From contig NCHN01000002.1 in the NCBI GenBank assembly GCA_002281875.1, positions 1 through 64,000 on the forward strand: a stretch of 64,000 nucleotides of DNA, in the 5' to 3' direction. Positions within the stretch are counted from its first letter, which is position 1. Every line of letters begins with the position of its first letter. The translations under genes and the position numbers were made by a program. Source of the DNA: Sphingobacteriia bacterium 24-36-13. Its GTDB lineage: Bacteria > Bacteroidota > Bacteroidia > Chitinophagales > Chitinophagaceae. The notes under the pieces were generated by a model that was not told the DNA's origin, ran no database searches, and worked only from the letters and a program-made list of their open reading frames with translations. Shown here in pieces: positions 18,007 through 26,864 of the stretch.

Positions 18007-19062
18007 TTAGCTTACACGCATAGCATTCTTTTTCATGTGATTTTTTTCCTGCCGTTCATTGATTTTATGCGTCAATTTAACCGCTTGCATCGTTTTGTTT
18101 CCTAATGCGGTATTGAGCGTTACCTTTCTAGAATGTTCGTCATAAATATTTACTGACTTGAATTGAGGATTGGCTTCAATATAATAGCGTTGTTCTTTAC
18201 CGTCCTTTATAAAGCTTACCGACTGTCGATTCCCTTGCCTTAGTGCATCATGTAGCTTATCCGCATCATTCTTATTGAGCAATTCTTTTAAGGGTATTTG
18301 CTGTAATATTTTTTGAAGATCATAACCATAGCCGGAATGAAATTCTTTAATACGGAAATTGCGATGCGGATCTTTATCATTCAGGTCAAGTTGCATCCAG
18401 GTTCCTTCTTTTTGAATGGCACGGCCGGTAAGCAGGTTATAAGCTTCAGTAGTATTTATATTGTAGTCTGTCCTCATCCCAAAATACTGTTGTCGCTGTT
18501 CTTCAGGCTTTGTCTCGTTATGTAGATTGATTTTATAACCTTCAAACCTGTATTGCCCGGACTGATCTTTGACAAATGATAGCTGATGATCCAGCCTCTC
18601 TTTATCATTGATATAATAAGAAACCGGGAGTACAAATTGAGGCTGCCCCTGCCTGATCTGTTCCTCTACTTTTTTAGAAAGACCGGAAAACCCGGAACGT
18701 TGTAATTGACTATGCAACAGTTGATTGTTTTGTTCAGTCCGTCGCTCGTTCTGCCGTACAATAACCTGCTCTTTAAAGGGAACAACCAACAACCTGCGTA
18801 ACAGGCGTATTAGGAGATTTGGATAGAGCTGCTTTTCTATCCGATTTCTCTCTTGTCTTAGTGCCTTCAGCCCAAAGCGTTCATCCGAATCCTGTGTGCC
18901 TTTATACTTTGCCGCAATGCGATCATAGTATTCCAGTTTTTCTTTGAGTAACACACTGTTGGATGAAAGACTAAATGAAAACAGTTTACTGAAGCGCTCT
19001 TCCCTTGAACGCCATTGGTTCAGCTCCATTTCCACTCTGTTTACGGGATGCTGGTTGTTCAT
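18007..19062 (-). CDS. ICE protein of unknown function, paralogue of the upstream gene
   Basis: This 351-residue soluble protein has a charged helical N-terminal half (to about 120) and a domain from about 125 to 330 that is also present in the gene at 19101. Shared landmarks in order are a GFSGL-type start, TEAYNLLTGRAIQKE, WMQLDLND, HSGYGYDL, LRQGNRQSVSF and YYIEANPQFKSVNIYDEH. There is no signal peptide or membrane segment. I recall similar domains only from Bacteroidota conjugative elements, where they are uncharacterised. It lies 38 bases downstream of its paralogue on the same strand. Confidence 0.72.
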   Translation of the reverse strand: MNNQHPVNRVEMELNQWRSREERFSKLFSFSLSSNSVLLKEKLEYYDRIAAKYKGTQDSDERFGLKALRQERNRIEKQLYPNLLIRLLRRLLVVPFKEQVIVRQNERRTEQNNQLLHSQLQRSGFSGLSKKVEEQIRQGQPQFVLPVSYYINDKERLDHQLSFVKDQSGQYRFEGYKINLHNETKPEEQRQQYFGMRTDYNINTTEAYNLLTGRAIQKEGTWMQLDLNDKDPHRNFRIKEFHSGYGYDLQKILQQIPLKELLNKNDADKLHDALRQGNRQSVSFIKDGKEQRYYIEANPQFKSVNIYDEHSRKVTLNTALGNKTMQAVKLTHKINERQEKNHMKKNAMRVS

Positions 19063-19100
19063 AAGTCAACATTTTATGTTATATAATATCCTGTTGCCCA

Positions 19101-20267
19101 TTACATGGATTGCGCCTGCTTTTTCCTTCTTTTGTTCGCAGCCTTCGGTATTTCAGGACCATCATCTTCAGCAGGTGTCTGCCTTTCCTTTTTACTGTCC
19201 TGTTTAACCGAATTGCTTTCGCCTTCGGATTGCCTTTCTGTTTTTGCCTGGCGATTGTCCAGCCTTTGCATGCCGCTATCATAAATATTGATTGTCTTGA
19301 ATTGGGGATTGGCCTCGATGTATTGTTTTTGCTCTGTGTCGTTCTGCAAAAAGGTTGCTGATTGCCGGTTCCCTTTTTTAAGACTGTCGAGCAAGCTGGC
19401 CTTAAAATCATCATTACTTAATTCTTTGATCGGGTGTTTAGACAATGTAGCTTCCAGATCGTAACCATAATTTTGATGATAATGCTTCAATTTGAAGTTG
19501 CCGTTATCATCACTCTGCTTAAAGTCCATCTGTACCCAGGCATTGTAAACCTGACCTTCCTTATTGGTGAGGTCTTTATTGACAGATCTGCCATCCATCA
19601 GATTATAAGCTTCCTTCAAAGTGATATTACTGCCTTTGTTGATGTAAAAGGACTGCTCCATTTTTTCAGCACTGTTTTCTTTTTGCAAGCTGGCCTGGTA
19701 GGAATTGAAGAAGTACATATCACTTTGTTTCGACTGACTGAAATTCAATGTTGCAGAAACCGAATCATTGCCATACTGCGTTTGATACTGCAACTTAAAT
19801 TCCGGTTTGCCTTCTTCAATTTTTTGCTTCAGGTCATTTTCTAACCCTTCACCAAAACCTGTGTACTTTACCTGATCACGCAGGTATTCAAAATTTTTCT
19901 GATTCATGATTTTTGAATTTTGATTGTTATTTAATTGTTCTGTTTCTAATTGCTGATAATACATCGCTACCATTAAGGATACATCAACAATACCTTCCCT
20001 TTCAATCATCAGGTCATTGTTTTCAACAGCCTGTGTCATTGTTCTGTAAGCGGACCTTATTGCCAGATAGTCATAGTTATCTACATCGGTTGACATTTCA
20101 TAGCAGAACTCCTGAGCCTCATATTGTGTAGGGAAGGTGGATAGATCTTCCTTATTGAGAGGGTAGGGTTCGCTGAGGAAAGCGACAAATTCTTCACCCT
20201 CCTCACGTTTTCTCACGAGATATTCCAAAATATCCTGATAATCATCTTTACTGATTTTCATATTCAT
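19101..20267 (-). CDS. ICE protein of unknown function with domain shared with the downstream gene
   Basis: This 388-residue protein has an acidic N-terminal region (1-110), the shared domain (about 120-325) and a basic, disordered C-terminal tail ending KRRKKQAQSM. Domain landmarks are YTGFGEGLE, LKEAYNLMDGRSVNK, AWVQMDFKQS, HYHQNYGYDLEA, LKKGNRQSATF and QYIEANPQFKTINIYDSG, matching the paralogue in order. The basic tail could bind nucleic acid (inference). A stem-loop separates it from traN, so it may be a distinct unit or a processed part of the tra transcript. Confidence 0.72.
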   Translation of the reverse strand: MNMKISKDDYQDILEYLVRKREEGEEFVAFLSEPYPLNKEDLSTFPTQYEAQEFCYEMSTDVDNYDYLAIRSAYRTMTQAVENNDLMIEREGIVDVSLMVAMYYQQLETEQLNNNQNSKIMNQKNFEYLRDQVKYTGFGEGLENDLKQKIEEGKPEFKLQYQTQYGNDSVSATLNFSQSKQSDMYFFNSYQASLQKENSAEKMEQSFYINKGSNITLKEAYNLMDGRSVNKDLTNKEGQVYNAWVQMDFKQSDDNGNFKLKHYHQNYGYDLEATLSKHPIKELSNDDFKASLLDSLKKGNRQSATFLQNDTEQKQYIEANPQFKTINIYDSGMQRLDNRQAKTERQSEGESNSVKQDSKKERQTPAEDDGPEIPKAANKRRKKQAQSM

Positions 20268-20298
20268 TTTTTTAAGGAAATAAATACAGGTTCAATTC

Positions 20299-20341
20299 GA
20301 CGGGAATAGAATAGTTGGCTTCATTACCAAGCTATCCCGTC
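20299..20341 (-). other. Stem-loop between traN and the paralogue pair
   Basis: The arms GACGGGAATAG (20299-20309) and CTATCCCGTC (20332-20341) pair over ten bases with one bulged A, and the loop can form a small inner TTGG/CCAA helix. No T run follows on the minus strand, so it is more likely a processing or stability element than a classical terminator. Confidence 0.45.
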
Positions 20342-20347
20342 TTTAAG

Positions 20348-21193
20348 TCAATCAATCGGTAGTGCTTTTACGATTGTCTTATTTTTGATATGCAATTCCA
20401 GATGCCTGCCACCATTCTTTTCCATGAGTTGTATGGCCAGGTATTTTTTATCAGGAATAGTAAACTTTGACAGCGCAAACACAATAGTATTACTGGTCTG
20501 CCCTTTAATTTTATCGGTATTATTATAGGTGAGAACAGGCAATATTTCTATTTCTTGGGTTGCCGTTCGTTTCGCTTTTTTCTGATCGCGTATAAAGAAA
20601 CGAAGCTGGTCAATATCATAATTGATATTGGACTGGTTTTCGATGTTGATGCGCATGTACATCACATTGCCCTGAATAAAGAGGCCATTCATTCGGAGAC
20701 GGATACCAAAATCTTTATCCTTAATCCCCCTTACTTTCTTTTTCGACAGGATCGCTGTTTTTGCGTAACGCTCTACAATGGCCTGATTAATGTTTTCCGG
20801 TGAAAGGAAAATGGTATTCGTCGGCTCGCTACCAGTCAGTGACAGGTTTAGTATGGAAGGCTGATCTGCGTAATCTATAAGGAAAGAATTAAGTTTTCCG
20901 TCTGCCGTTACAACAGTAAGGTTAGTTTCTGGGAAACCCTCCTTTGCTGCCTTTATTTGCAAGATATTTTCCACGCCTTTGGCTTTCTGTGCAAGGACAT
21001 CTTTACTGCCACGATCTACACTGATGATAGCATGTGAAAAAATAATGTTAGTTGTTTTGAAAAATGATATAGCAACCTGGTAAGGCTCAATTGATCTGAC
21101 CTGAACACTACCGATTGCCTGTTGCGCCTGGGCGCTGAAAAATGTAACAAAAAGGGAAAATCCCATTACCATTACTGCACTGATCTTTTTCAT
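20348..21193 (-). CDS. traN: Conjugative transposon protein TraN
   Basis: This 281-residue protein has a clear signal peptide (MKKISAVMVMGFSLFVTFFS followed by AQAQQ) and a beta-rich body, with segments such as NPPN-free SILNLSLTGSEPTN and VRGIKDKDFGIRLRMNGLFI typical of the Bacteroides TraN (DUF4138) family. It is thought to be an outer part of the mating apparatus, comparable in place to VirB9-type proteins. It follows traM after 26 bases and is the last recognisable tra gene; no traO, traP or traQ follows. Confidence 0.88.
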   Translation of the reverse strand: MKKISAVMVMGFSLFVTFFSAQAQQAIGSVQVRSIEPYQVAISFFKTTNIIFSHAIISVDRGSKDVLAQKAKGVENILQIKAAKEGFPETNLTVVTADGKLNSFLIDYADQPSILNLSLTGSEPTNTIFLSPENINQAIVERYAKTAILSKKKVRGIKDKDFGIRLRMNGLFIQGNVMYMRINIENQSNINYDIDQLRFFIRDQKKAKRTATQEIEILPVLTYNNTDKIKGQTSNTIVFALSKFTIPDKKYLAIQLMEKNGGRHLELHIKNKTIVKALPID

Positions 21194-21219
21194 CTTCTGG
21201 AATTTTAATGATTAAATAA

Positions 21220-22515
21220 TTAGCTTGATTGATCCTGTTTTTGTTTTTCATCATGGAGCAGTACCTGATAGCCTGCTTTCACTGTGACCTTGATAAGTTT
21301 TACCTTCTTACTGAATAGAGACTTTGCGGCCTCTACTCCAGCTCCTGCTGCCTGCGCCTGCCATGAAGGATCAAGGGAGGTCAGCCCGAGGGTTTGCATG
21401 GAACGGTCTGCTGATTGTTTAGCAACATCCCGTGTAATGGCACCTGGGATATAGATGCCATCCAACCCGTCCATGTCATACACGGAAAGCTCGACCGGAA
21501 ACAAAGAATTGTTGTAACGGATGCTGTTGATTTGAATGCTTAATCTTTCCCCTCTTAAAGAAGCAGTACCAAACAGAAAATTATCTTTGGGGATATGTAC
21601 TCCACTGATAAATATATCATTTACCAGACGCAGCTTGACGGTAGAGCCATCAACTATGGTCTGTGTTTCATGGATAACTGCCTGTATAGCATTTTGTGAT
21701 TCTTCGATAGCAGAGGCATCGTCCAGTGGATAGAAGCCATTTATCTGGCTATTACTTTGTTGGCCGGCCAATAAAGAAACTGTGTTGTCAGCGGGTTGAG
21801 AAAAAACGGCAAAAACCTGTCCCTTTCTTGCTTCTGAAGTTTGCCTTAGTTTCTCCTGTACCCGATCAGGATGCTGTATGTCCAGTATCTTTTCCAACAT
21901 CCCGTTAATCTGTTGCATTTCGGGATCAGTTTCACCGGGTTGGTTCATCATTTGCATCATCTGTTCCAGTCTATCTACATCGGCTGTTCCTACAGAAGTT
22001 CGTTTATTACTAATCGAGTTGCGAGTTTCCCTATCCTCCGCGGCAGTGGGCACATTTACGGGTTTGTTTAATTCGCTATTAAGGACAGCCAGCTTTTGGT
22101 AGATCTTCTCTGAATTGGGGTCATTATATCCACTACTTCCGTATATAGAAGTATTTAAACCTTTTTCTGATCTTTTCGATCCAACGTTCGGTTCCTGTAA
22201 ATAATCCTCTGTATCGGATAAAGTCATATTCCGGTAGTTCGGATCATTTTTTACGAGTTCGAGAAATTTTGCCGAGTCTGATTTTGCCCGATCATAGTAA
22301 CTCATTTTATCCATCGGCTTATCATCTTTAAAGTTCGCAGATGGGAGTTTGAGATTAAAGCCTTCCTGTTTTTGGGCTTGCGCTTCTGCTTTTTGCACTT
22401 TACCGCCACCAAGCGCCCAGAACATCATAGTCATAAAAGGCAATGCGAGCAAAGGCATCATCAACATAAATCTGCGTTGTCTGATCATCTTTGGAGTTTT
22501 TACTTTCTTTTCCAT
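21220..22515 (-). CDS. traM: Conjugative transposon protein TraM
   Basis: This 431-residue protein has one N-terminal membrane segment (about 15-35: LMMPLLALPFMTMMFWAL), a long polar, Gln/Asp-rich linker and a C-terminal domain from about 250 that includes DGSTVKLRLVNDIFISGVHI and LFPVELSVYDMDGLDGIYIPG. This order matches the Bacteroides TraM family, whose C-terminal part resembles VirB10-like core components. It would span the periplasm in the mating channel. It lies 2 bases after the small membrane protein gene and upstream of traN. Confidence 0.88.
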   Translation of the reverse strand: MEKKVKTPKMIRQRRFMLMMPLLALPFMTMMFWALGGGKVQKAEAQAQKQEGFNLKLPSANFKDDKPMDKMSYYDRAKSDSAKFLELVKNDPNYRNMTLSDTEDYLQEPNVGSKRSEKGLNTSIYGSSGYNDPNSEKIYQKLAVLNSELNKPVNVPTAAEDRETRNSISNKRTSVGTADVDRLEQMMQMMNQPGETDPEMQQINGMLEKILDIQHPDRVQEKLRQTSEARKGQVFAVFSQPADNTVSLLAGQQSNSQINGFYPLDDASAIEESQNAIQAVIHETQTIVDGSTVKLRLVNDIFISGVHIPKDNFLFGTASLRGERLSIQINSIRYNNSLFPVELSVYDMDGLDGIYIPGAITRDVAKQSADRSMQTLGLTSLDPSWQAQAAGAGVEAAKSLFSKKVKLIKVTVKAGYQVLLHDEKQKQDQSS

Positions 22516-22517
22516 GT

Positions 22518-23015
22518 TTATTTATTTTTAAATTGTTCGTAATAGTTTTCTATAAATCGCACACTATCCATGAGGCCGGGACGATTGTTGGTGATACTGT
22601 CATATACCGGTTTACTGGAAGGACTTCCCAGCAGACTATCCATGTAAATCCTGAAACTGCGAATTCGCAGGTATTCTGCTTCTGAGACTTGCAAGGCTCC
22701 ATTTTTGGCATCACCTGTTTGGGTCAGGTGTTCAGGTTTTTTGATGGGAGTAACAGCAAATGATTTTATCTCTTTTTGAGTAAAAGCATTTAATATCAGG
22801 TAAGCATTGTACCCGCCGGTAAGCAATACAAAAAGAACAAGTACAATCTTCCAATTGCCGGACGAGAGTTTTGCCGTAAGCTTTTCCATGTATGTTGCCC
22901 AGGTACATTGAAGGTTTCTATACAATGCCTGCATCCCTTTAGCAACTTTGCTTTCAACAGCGGGTTCCTGTGCTTTTCGGTTTTTATTTTTAAGTAAGAA
23001 TTTCATAGCCTCCAT
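22518..23015 (-). CDS. Small membrane protein in the traK-traM position
   Basis: This 165-residue protein has a basic N-terminus, one membrane segment at about residues 55-75 (WKIVLVLFVLLTGGYNAYL) and a soluble C-terminal part. It sits between traK and traM, where the small TraL protein is found in Bacteroides elements, but it is longer and I see no firm match, so I leave the symbol empty. It directly adjoins both neighbours, consistent with a structural part of the transfer complex. An internal ATG at 23006 (MKFLLKN) is an alternative start. Confidence 0.65.
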   Translation of the reverse strand: MEAMKFLLKNKNRKAQEPAVESKVAKGMQALYRNLQCTWATYMEKLTAKLSSGNWKIVLVLFVLLTGGYNAYLILNAFTQKEIKSFAVTPIKKPEHLTQTGDAKNGALQVSEAEYLRIRSFRIYMDSLLGSPSSKPVYDSITNNRPGLMDSVRFIENYYEQFKNK

Positions 23016-23639
23016 TTATTGATGCCTGCTAACTGTTTTTAAATCCCTGTTGTCAATGATATTCCATCGCTCGATCAGGAAACCATGAGGATTATTATCA
23101 CTGCGGGATACGTTTCGCAGTCCACCTTCTGTAACCAAACTGCGGGTGGTTATGCTGGTGGGGCGGACAATACTTTGGGTAGCAAAACAGCGGAACCGGT
23201 AAGGATATTCGTTGATGTCGACCGCTACACTATCTACCATTATCGTCTGGTTGACATTGCCCGAGATTAATCCTGCGTAAAAGCCATTCTCCTTCAAGTC
23301 ATCATAAGTTCGTTTGGCACTTCCATCTGCGAGATACAGCGCTTTAGTAATATTCGCCTGGATAGCTTTATCATCGGGATCAAGGGTGAAGAACAGCCTG
23401 TGAAAGGTCTTCACATGATCTCTTGCTTCTACAGGAATGTTAATTCGCCGTTCCGAAGCGTAAGCTTCTAAGGCTTTACCATTGGCAAGAATGTAAATCT
23501 TGCCCTGCATCTGCGACACAAGACTAAAACTTTTATAGAGTGCAAAACAGCAAATAAGCACACAACCTACAATCATCAACATGGTAAAACCTCTTACATG
23601 CCGAAATGCCGTATCAATATTTTTCATTTTTTTGAACAT
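23016..23639 (-). CDS. traK: Conjugative transposon protein TraK
   Basis: This 207-residue protein matches the size and layout of Bacteroides TraK: a short cytoplasmic start (MFKKMKNIDTAFRHVRGFTM), one membrane segment at about 17-38 and a periplasmic domain with DHVKTFHRLFFTLDPDD and YRFRCFATQSIVRPTSIT. By position and shape it is comparable to VirB8-type assembly factors. The ending HGFLIERWNIIDNRDL is characteristic of the family. It directly adjoins the next gene and follows traJ after 19 bases. Confidence 0.9.
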   Translation of the reverse strand: MFKKMKNIDTAFRHVRGFTMLMIVGCVLICCFALYKSFSLVSQMQGKIYILANGKALEAYASERRINIPVEARDHVKTFHRLFFTLDPDDKAIQANITKALYLADGSAKRTYDDLKENGFYAGLISGNVNQTIMVDSVAVDINEYPYRFRCFATQSIVRPTSITTRSLVTEGGLRNVSRSDNNPHGFLIERWNIIDNRDLKTVSRHQ

Positions 23640-23658
23640 ATTTCCTCCTTTTACCTGA

Positions 23659-24867
23659 TTAAGAATTACCCTTTAATTTGTCGTTCATATAACCCGAACT
23701 GCCGCTACCGCTATCATTGAAATAAGGGTTAGAAGAACCGTTGCTGGCCATGCTCTGCGATATGCGACTTGCTGCATTTCCCATTGCGTCTACCGCCATG
23801 CCTGCACCCGCTGATGCTGTGCTGACGACACTTCTTGAGGAACTGCTGAAAAGGCTGGTAACCTTGTGACCCAAAGCGCCACCACCGCCAGCATGAACGA
23901 TGTAATTAGCGACGGAGGGAACAGTAAAATATCCGATTATACCGATGATCATGAAGACCAGATAGGCAACATCTGTCCTGCTAAAGAATGTATCACCGTA
24001 TTCTTGTACCTGAGATATATCCAGCGTAAGCATTTTTTCCTGGATCTTGCCGATGATGCTGCCAAAGATATTGGCGACTGGAAGCCATAAGAAAATGTTG
24101 ATGTATCGGGCCAGCCAGACCGTAAGCGTATGCTGAAACCCATCAAAGACGGCAATGCCGAACACCAATGGCCCTAATATGGCGAGTACAATCAATTGAA
24201 ACGTTCGTAGCGTATCAATACATAATGCAGCCGCTTCAAACAATACCCTGAGCACTTCGCTCATCCACTCTTTTACAGAATTTCGGAAGCTGTATGATGC
24301 TTTGGACATGGCAAACCTGACGTCATTGCCTATGCTCTCGAAAAATCCCTCGTCAGATGGATCAGCATTATCATGCGTATATTTATACCAACGATCTCTA
24401 TCACCACCACCATTTTCTCCGACGTACATTTGCCAAACATTTGATTGCTTAATCGCCTCCTCTTTCTTTTGGAGTAAGACGGCAATCGCTTTATCAGAAC
24501 CTTCCACCATAGCAGCGGTAGCCGTTACGGTTGGTTTCATCACACCATTAATCAATCCCAAAATGGAAGGGAATATCAATACGCAAAAGCCGATAACAAA
24601 CGGACGAAAGAGCGGATAAAAATCTATCGGCTCTGCATTGGCCAAATGCCGCCAAACCCTTGCAGCGATATACCACATGGCGGCAAAACCAGCCAGTCCT
24701 TGTCCAACACCAATGAGCTGGCTACATAAAGGTATCATCTCATCATACAGCTGGTCTAACACACCATGCATCCCGTTCATTTCACCTGCTATGCCTTGCG
24801 CATGGCCTATAAAAGGCAACATCAACCCCACTAACGCCATCCAGACGATCTTTCTACACTTTACCAT
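23659..24867 (-). CDS. traJ: Conjugative transposon protein TraJ
   Basis: This 402-residue inner-membrane protein has an N-terminal signal-like segment and about six hydrophobic segments, with the polytopic core at about 40-110 and 215-330. The segments FRPFVIGFCVLIFPSILGLI and LVFGIAVFDGFQHTLTVWLA are typical of Bacteroides TraJ, the VirB6-like component. The C-terminal 70 residues are Ser/Gly-rich and likely flexible. It lies 11 bases after the 212-residue secreted gene in the tra operon. Confidence 0.9.
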   Translation of the reverse strand: MVKCRKIVWMALVGLMLPFIGHAQGIAGEMNGMHGVLDQLYDEMIPLCSQLIGVGQGLAGFAAMWYIAARVWRHLANAEPIDFYPLFRPFVIGFCVLIFPSILGLINGVMKPTVTATAAMVEGSDKAIAVLLQKKEEAIKQSNVWQMYVGENGGGDRDRWYKYTHDNADPSDEGFFESIGNDVRFAMSKASYSFRNSVKEWMSEVLRVLFEAAALCIDTLRTFQLIVLAILGPLVFGIAVFDGFQHTLTVWLARYINIFLWLPVANIFGSIIGKIQEKMLTLDISQVQEYGDTFFSRTDVAYLVFMIIGIIGYFTVPSVANYIVHAGGGGALGHKVTSLFSSSSRSVVSTASAGAGMAVDAMGNAASRISQSMASNGSSNPYFNDSGSGSSGYMNDKLKGNS

Positions 24868-24878
24868 ATGTCGTTTAT

Positions 24879-25517
24879 TTAATTGTTTAATCCATATATT
24901 TTACGGATGGTCTGCGCATCGTTTCTTTCTTTAGCCCTTTGTACTGCCAGTACCGTTGTGTTGTTATTGAAGTGTCGCAGGAACATCAACTTATCCTGCA
25001 TATCAGCATAAATGCGGTCAATGGCTTGCAAGCGCTCATCATCACTCATGCGAGCTTCACCCGCTGTGATCACAGTGGTCAGTTCGTTGAGGTTGCGCAG
25101 GCTTTCTTTGAGCAGGTTATTATATACCCGGCTCAGATAAGCCAGTTCATCGGGGTTGAAATTATTGTCTCGCCTGAAACGGTCATAGGCATTACGGTAT
25201 TCCTTTACCAGTACAACCTGGTAATTGATAATATCGGCCACACGCCTGTAATTGCGTACGGTCGGGCTTACCTCCATCAGTCCGTCAAGAAAAGCTTTAT
25301 GCAAACTAAAGTTGCCTTGTGAAATATTTTTGACGGTGTTGTAGCCACCTTCCAGTATTTGGTAGCCTTTTTTCATATCGCTGAGTATTTGCTTGAATTG
25401 CGCCAGTTTTTCTATGTTCAATACCAATTGTGCAATTTCGTCTGCTTGTGCTGATGCTTTGAAGGCAGGCAGCAAGGCAAATGAAGTAAGGCAAGCAATA
25501 AGAATTATCTTTTTCAT
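24879..25517 (-). CDS. TraI-like secreted helical protein, copy 3
   Basis: This 212-residue protein has a signal peptide (IILIACLTSFALLPAFKASA, then QADE) and is otherwise helical. It belongs to a set of three neighbouring paralogues; shared landmarks are YRRVADIINYQVVLVKEYR, AYLSRVYNNLLKESLRNL, DERLQAIDRIYADMQDK and a YGL ending. Automatic annotation sometimes calls such proteins TerB-like tellurite resistance proteins; the tra context makes a transfer role far more likely. By position between the VirB4-like TraG and VirB6-like TraJ they may play the VirB5 part (inference). Confidence 0.78.
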   Translation of the reverse strand: MKKIILIACLTSFALLPAFKASAQADEIAQLVLNIEKLAQFKQILSDMKKGYQILEGGYNTVKNISQGNFSLHKAFLDGLMEVSPTVRNYRRVADIINYQVVLVKEYRNAYDRFRRDNNFNPDELAYLSRVYNNLLKESLRNLNELTTVITAGEARMSDDERLQAIDRIYADMQDKLMFLRHFNNNTTVLAVQRAKERNDAQTIRKIYGLNN

Positions 25518-25519
25518 GT

Positions 25520-26170
25520 TTATTCATTTTTAATGCCCTGCAATGCACGGCTGGTTTGTATTTCGGTTTGTTCTTTTATTCTGGCGGCTGCAATAAGGCT
25601 GGCATCGTTGCTGAAACTTTTGGAGAACGTGTATTTATCCTGCATGTCAGTGTACAATTGATCTATCCTCTTCATCCGCTCATTGTCTTTCATCTCCAGT
25701 TTGCCATCGGTGGTAACAGCAATCAATGCATCCAGCGTCTGTTCACAATCATTCAGCAGTCTGCCGAATACCCTTCGGATGTAGTCCTGTTCTTCGCTGG
25801 AAAAAGCATCGCTTTTAGCAAGCTTCCCATAGGTTCGGTTATAATCCTGTACAATCTTTACCTGTAGTGAAATGATGTCGGCTACCTTCACATATTTCCT
25901 GACTTTGGGATTCACGGTTTTAAGGGAATTGAAATAATCTCCGTGTAGGTTAAACTCGCCTTTGGTAAAACCGCTGATCGTGGTAAGTCCTTCTTTGGCT
26001 ATCTTATAGCCTTTCTGGGCGTATCCGATGTAGACCTGTAGAGCTGCGATCTGCTGGAGCAGGTATTTTTTCTGTGTCTTTTTTTGCTGGAACCACTCGG
26101 CAAAAGTTTGTGCCTGAAGGCTGCCTGTTGCCGACACAAAGAGCAGCAGAAGTACAAGTACCTTTTTCAT
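25520..26170 (-). CDS. TraI-like secreted helical protein, copy 2
   Basis: This 216-residue protein starts at ATG 26170, giving a clean signal peptide (MKKVLVLLLLFVSATGS followed by LQAQ). An upstream in-frame ATG at 26194 would overlap the preceding gene and blunt the signal peptide. The body repeats the family landmarks KVADIISLQVKIVQDYNRTY, DYIRRVFGRLLNDCEQTL and MKRIDQLYTDMQDKYTF. It ends two bases before the start of copy 3, so the pair is likely translationally coupled. Confidence 0.78.
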   Translation of the reverse strand: MKKVLVLLLLFVSATGSLQAQTFAEWFQQKKTQKKYLLQQIAALQVYIGYAQKGYKIAKEGLTTISGFTKGEFNLHGDYFNSLKTVNPKVRKYVKVADIISLQVKIVQDYNRTYGKLAKSDAFSSEEQDYIRRVFGRLLNDCEQTLDALIAVTTDGKLEMKDNERMKRIDQLYTDMQDKYTFSKSFSNDASLIAAARIKEQTEIQTSRALQGIKNE

Positions 26171-26180
26171 ATCATTAGCT

Positions 26181-26852
26181 TTAGGGAAGTCCATATAGTT
26201 TTTTTACCGTTTCTACCTCAATTGCAGTTTTTGCCCGCTGGAGGCTTAACAACACATTTTGGCGGTTAAAGAGAATCAGGTCATCGTAGTTGCCATCTAT
26301 CCGGTCAGCGGCATCATTAATAAGTTCCAATCGTTTGGCATCACTCATGGTTGTGGTAAAAGATTTTATGATGCGGGAGATCTGGTCGATATTCTTCAGG
26401 CTTTCATTCAGTATGCCAGAATAAACCGTTGCCATATAATTGATCTCGCCAGCAGTGAAATGTTCATCCTGCCGGATGAGTTGCCACGATCTGTTATATT
26501 CATCCACCAACCGCACCTGCTTTCTGGTAATGTCCCGGATGCGCTGGTAATAGGAGATAATGGCTTTTACTTTAGCCAGTTCTTCATAATACTTCCGGTA
26601 CTGCTCCTTCTGCTTTTCTGTCCACTCCGAAATTTCGTCCAGCTTTAATTTAGACAAGGTATTCTCCAATGTTTTTTGCGCATTTTGCAGCCAGATCACT
26701 TTATTCTGTTGCCGCTGTATCTGCAAGTCAATAGCCTTGATTACCTTTTTTACGGCAGCTTTAACTACAACCCATACAACAGCATGGCTCTTTTGGGTAG
26801 GCACAACCAGTAATACTGCGCACATGATTATTATTGCTAAAATCTTTTTCAT
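26181..26852 (-). CDS. TraI-like secreted helical protein, copy 1
   Basis: This 223-residue protein has a signal peptide (ILAIIIMCAVLLVVPTQKSH) and then long helices. It shares with the next two genes YYQRIRDITRKQVRLVDEYN, NYMATVYSGILNESLKNI and LELINDAADRIDGNYDD, and ends VKKLYGLP. In Bacteroides elements the gene after traG is called traI, so this is probably the true traI and the other two are extra copies. It lies 12 bases after traG. Confidence 0.78.
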   Translation of the reverse strand: MKKILAIIIMCAVLLVVPTQKSHAVVWVVVKAAVKKVIKAIDLQIQRQQNKVIWLQNAQKTLENTLSKLKLDEISEWTEKQKEQYRKYYEELAKVKAIISYYQRIRDITRKQVRLVDEYNRSWQLIRQDEHFTAGEINYMATVYSGILNESLKNIDQISRIIKSFTTTMSDAKRLELINDAADRIDGNYDDLILFNRQNVLLSLQRAKTAIEVETVKKLYGLP

Positions 26853-26864
26853 AAATCCTTTATT

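Noticed and set aside
19079..19414. Minus-strand frame of 111 codons inside the 388-residue ICE protein
   Set aside because: It is read in another frame over a clearly coding region and is basic and low in complexity, as expected for a shadow frame.
24879..26194. TerB-like tellurite resistance label for the secreted helical proteins
   Set aside because: Signal peptides, tandem paralogy and position between traG and traJ point to transfer proteins; no tellurite genes are near.
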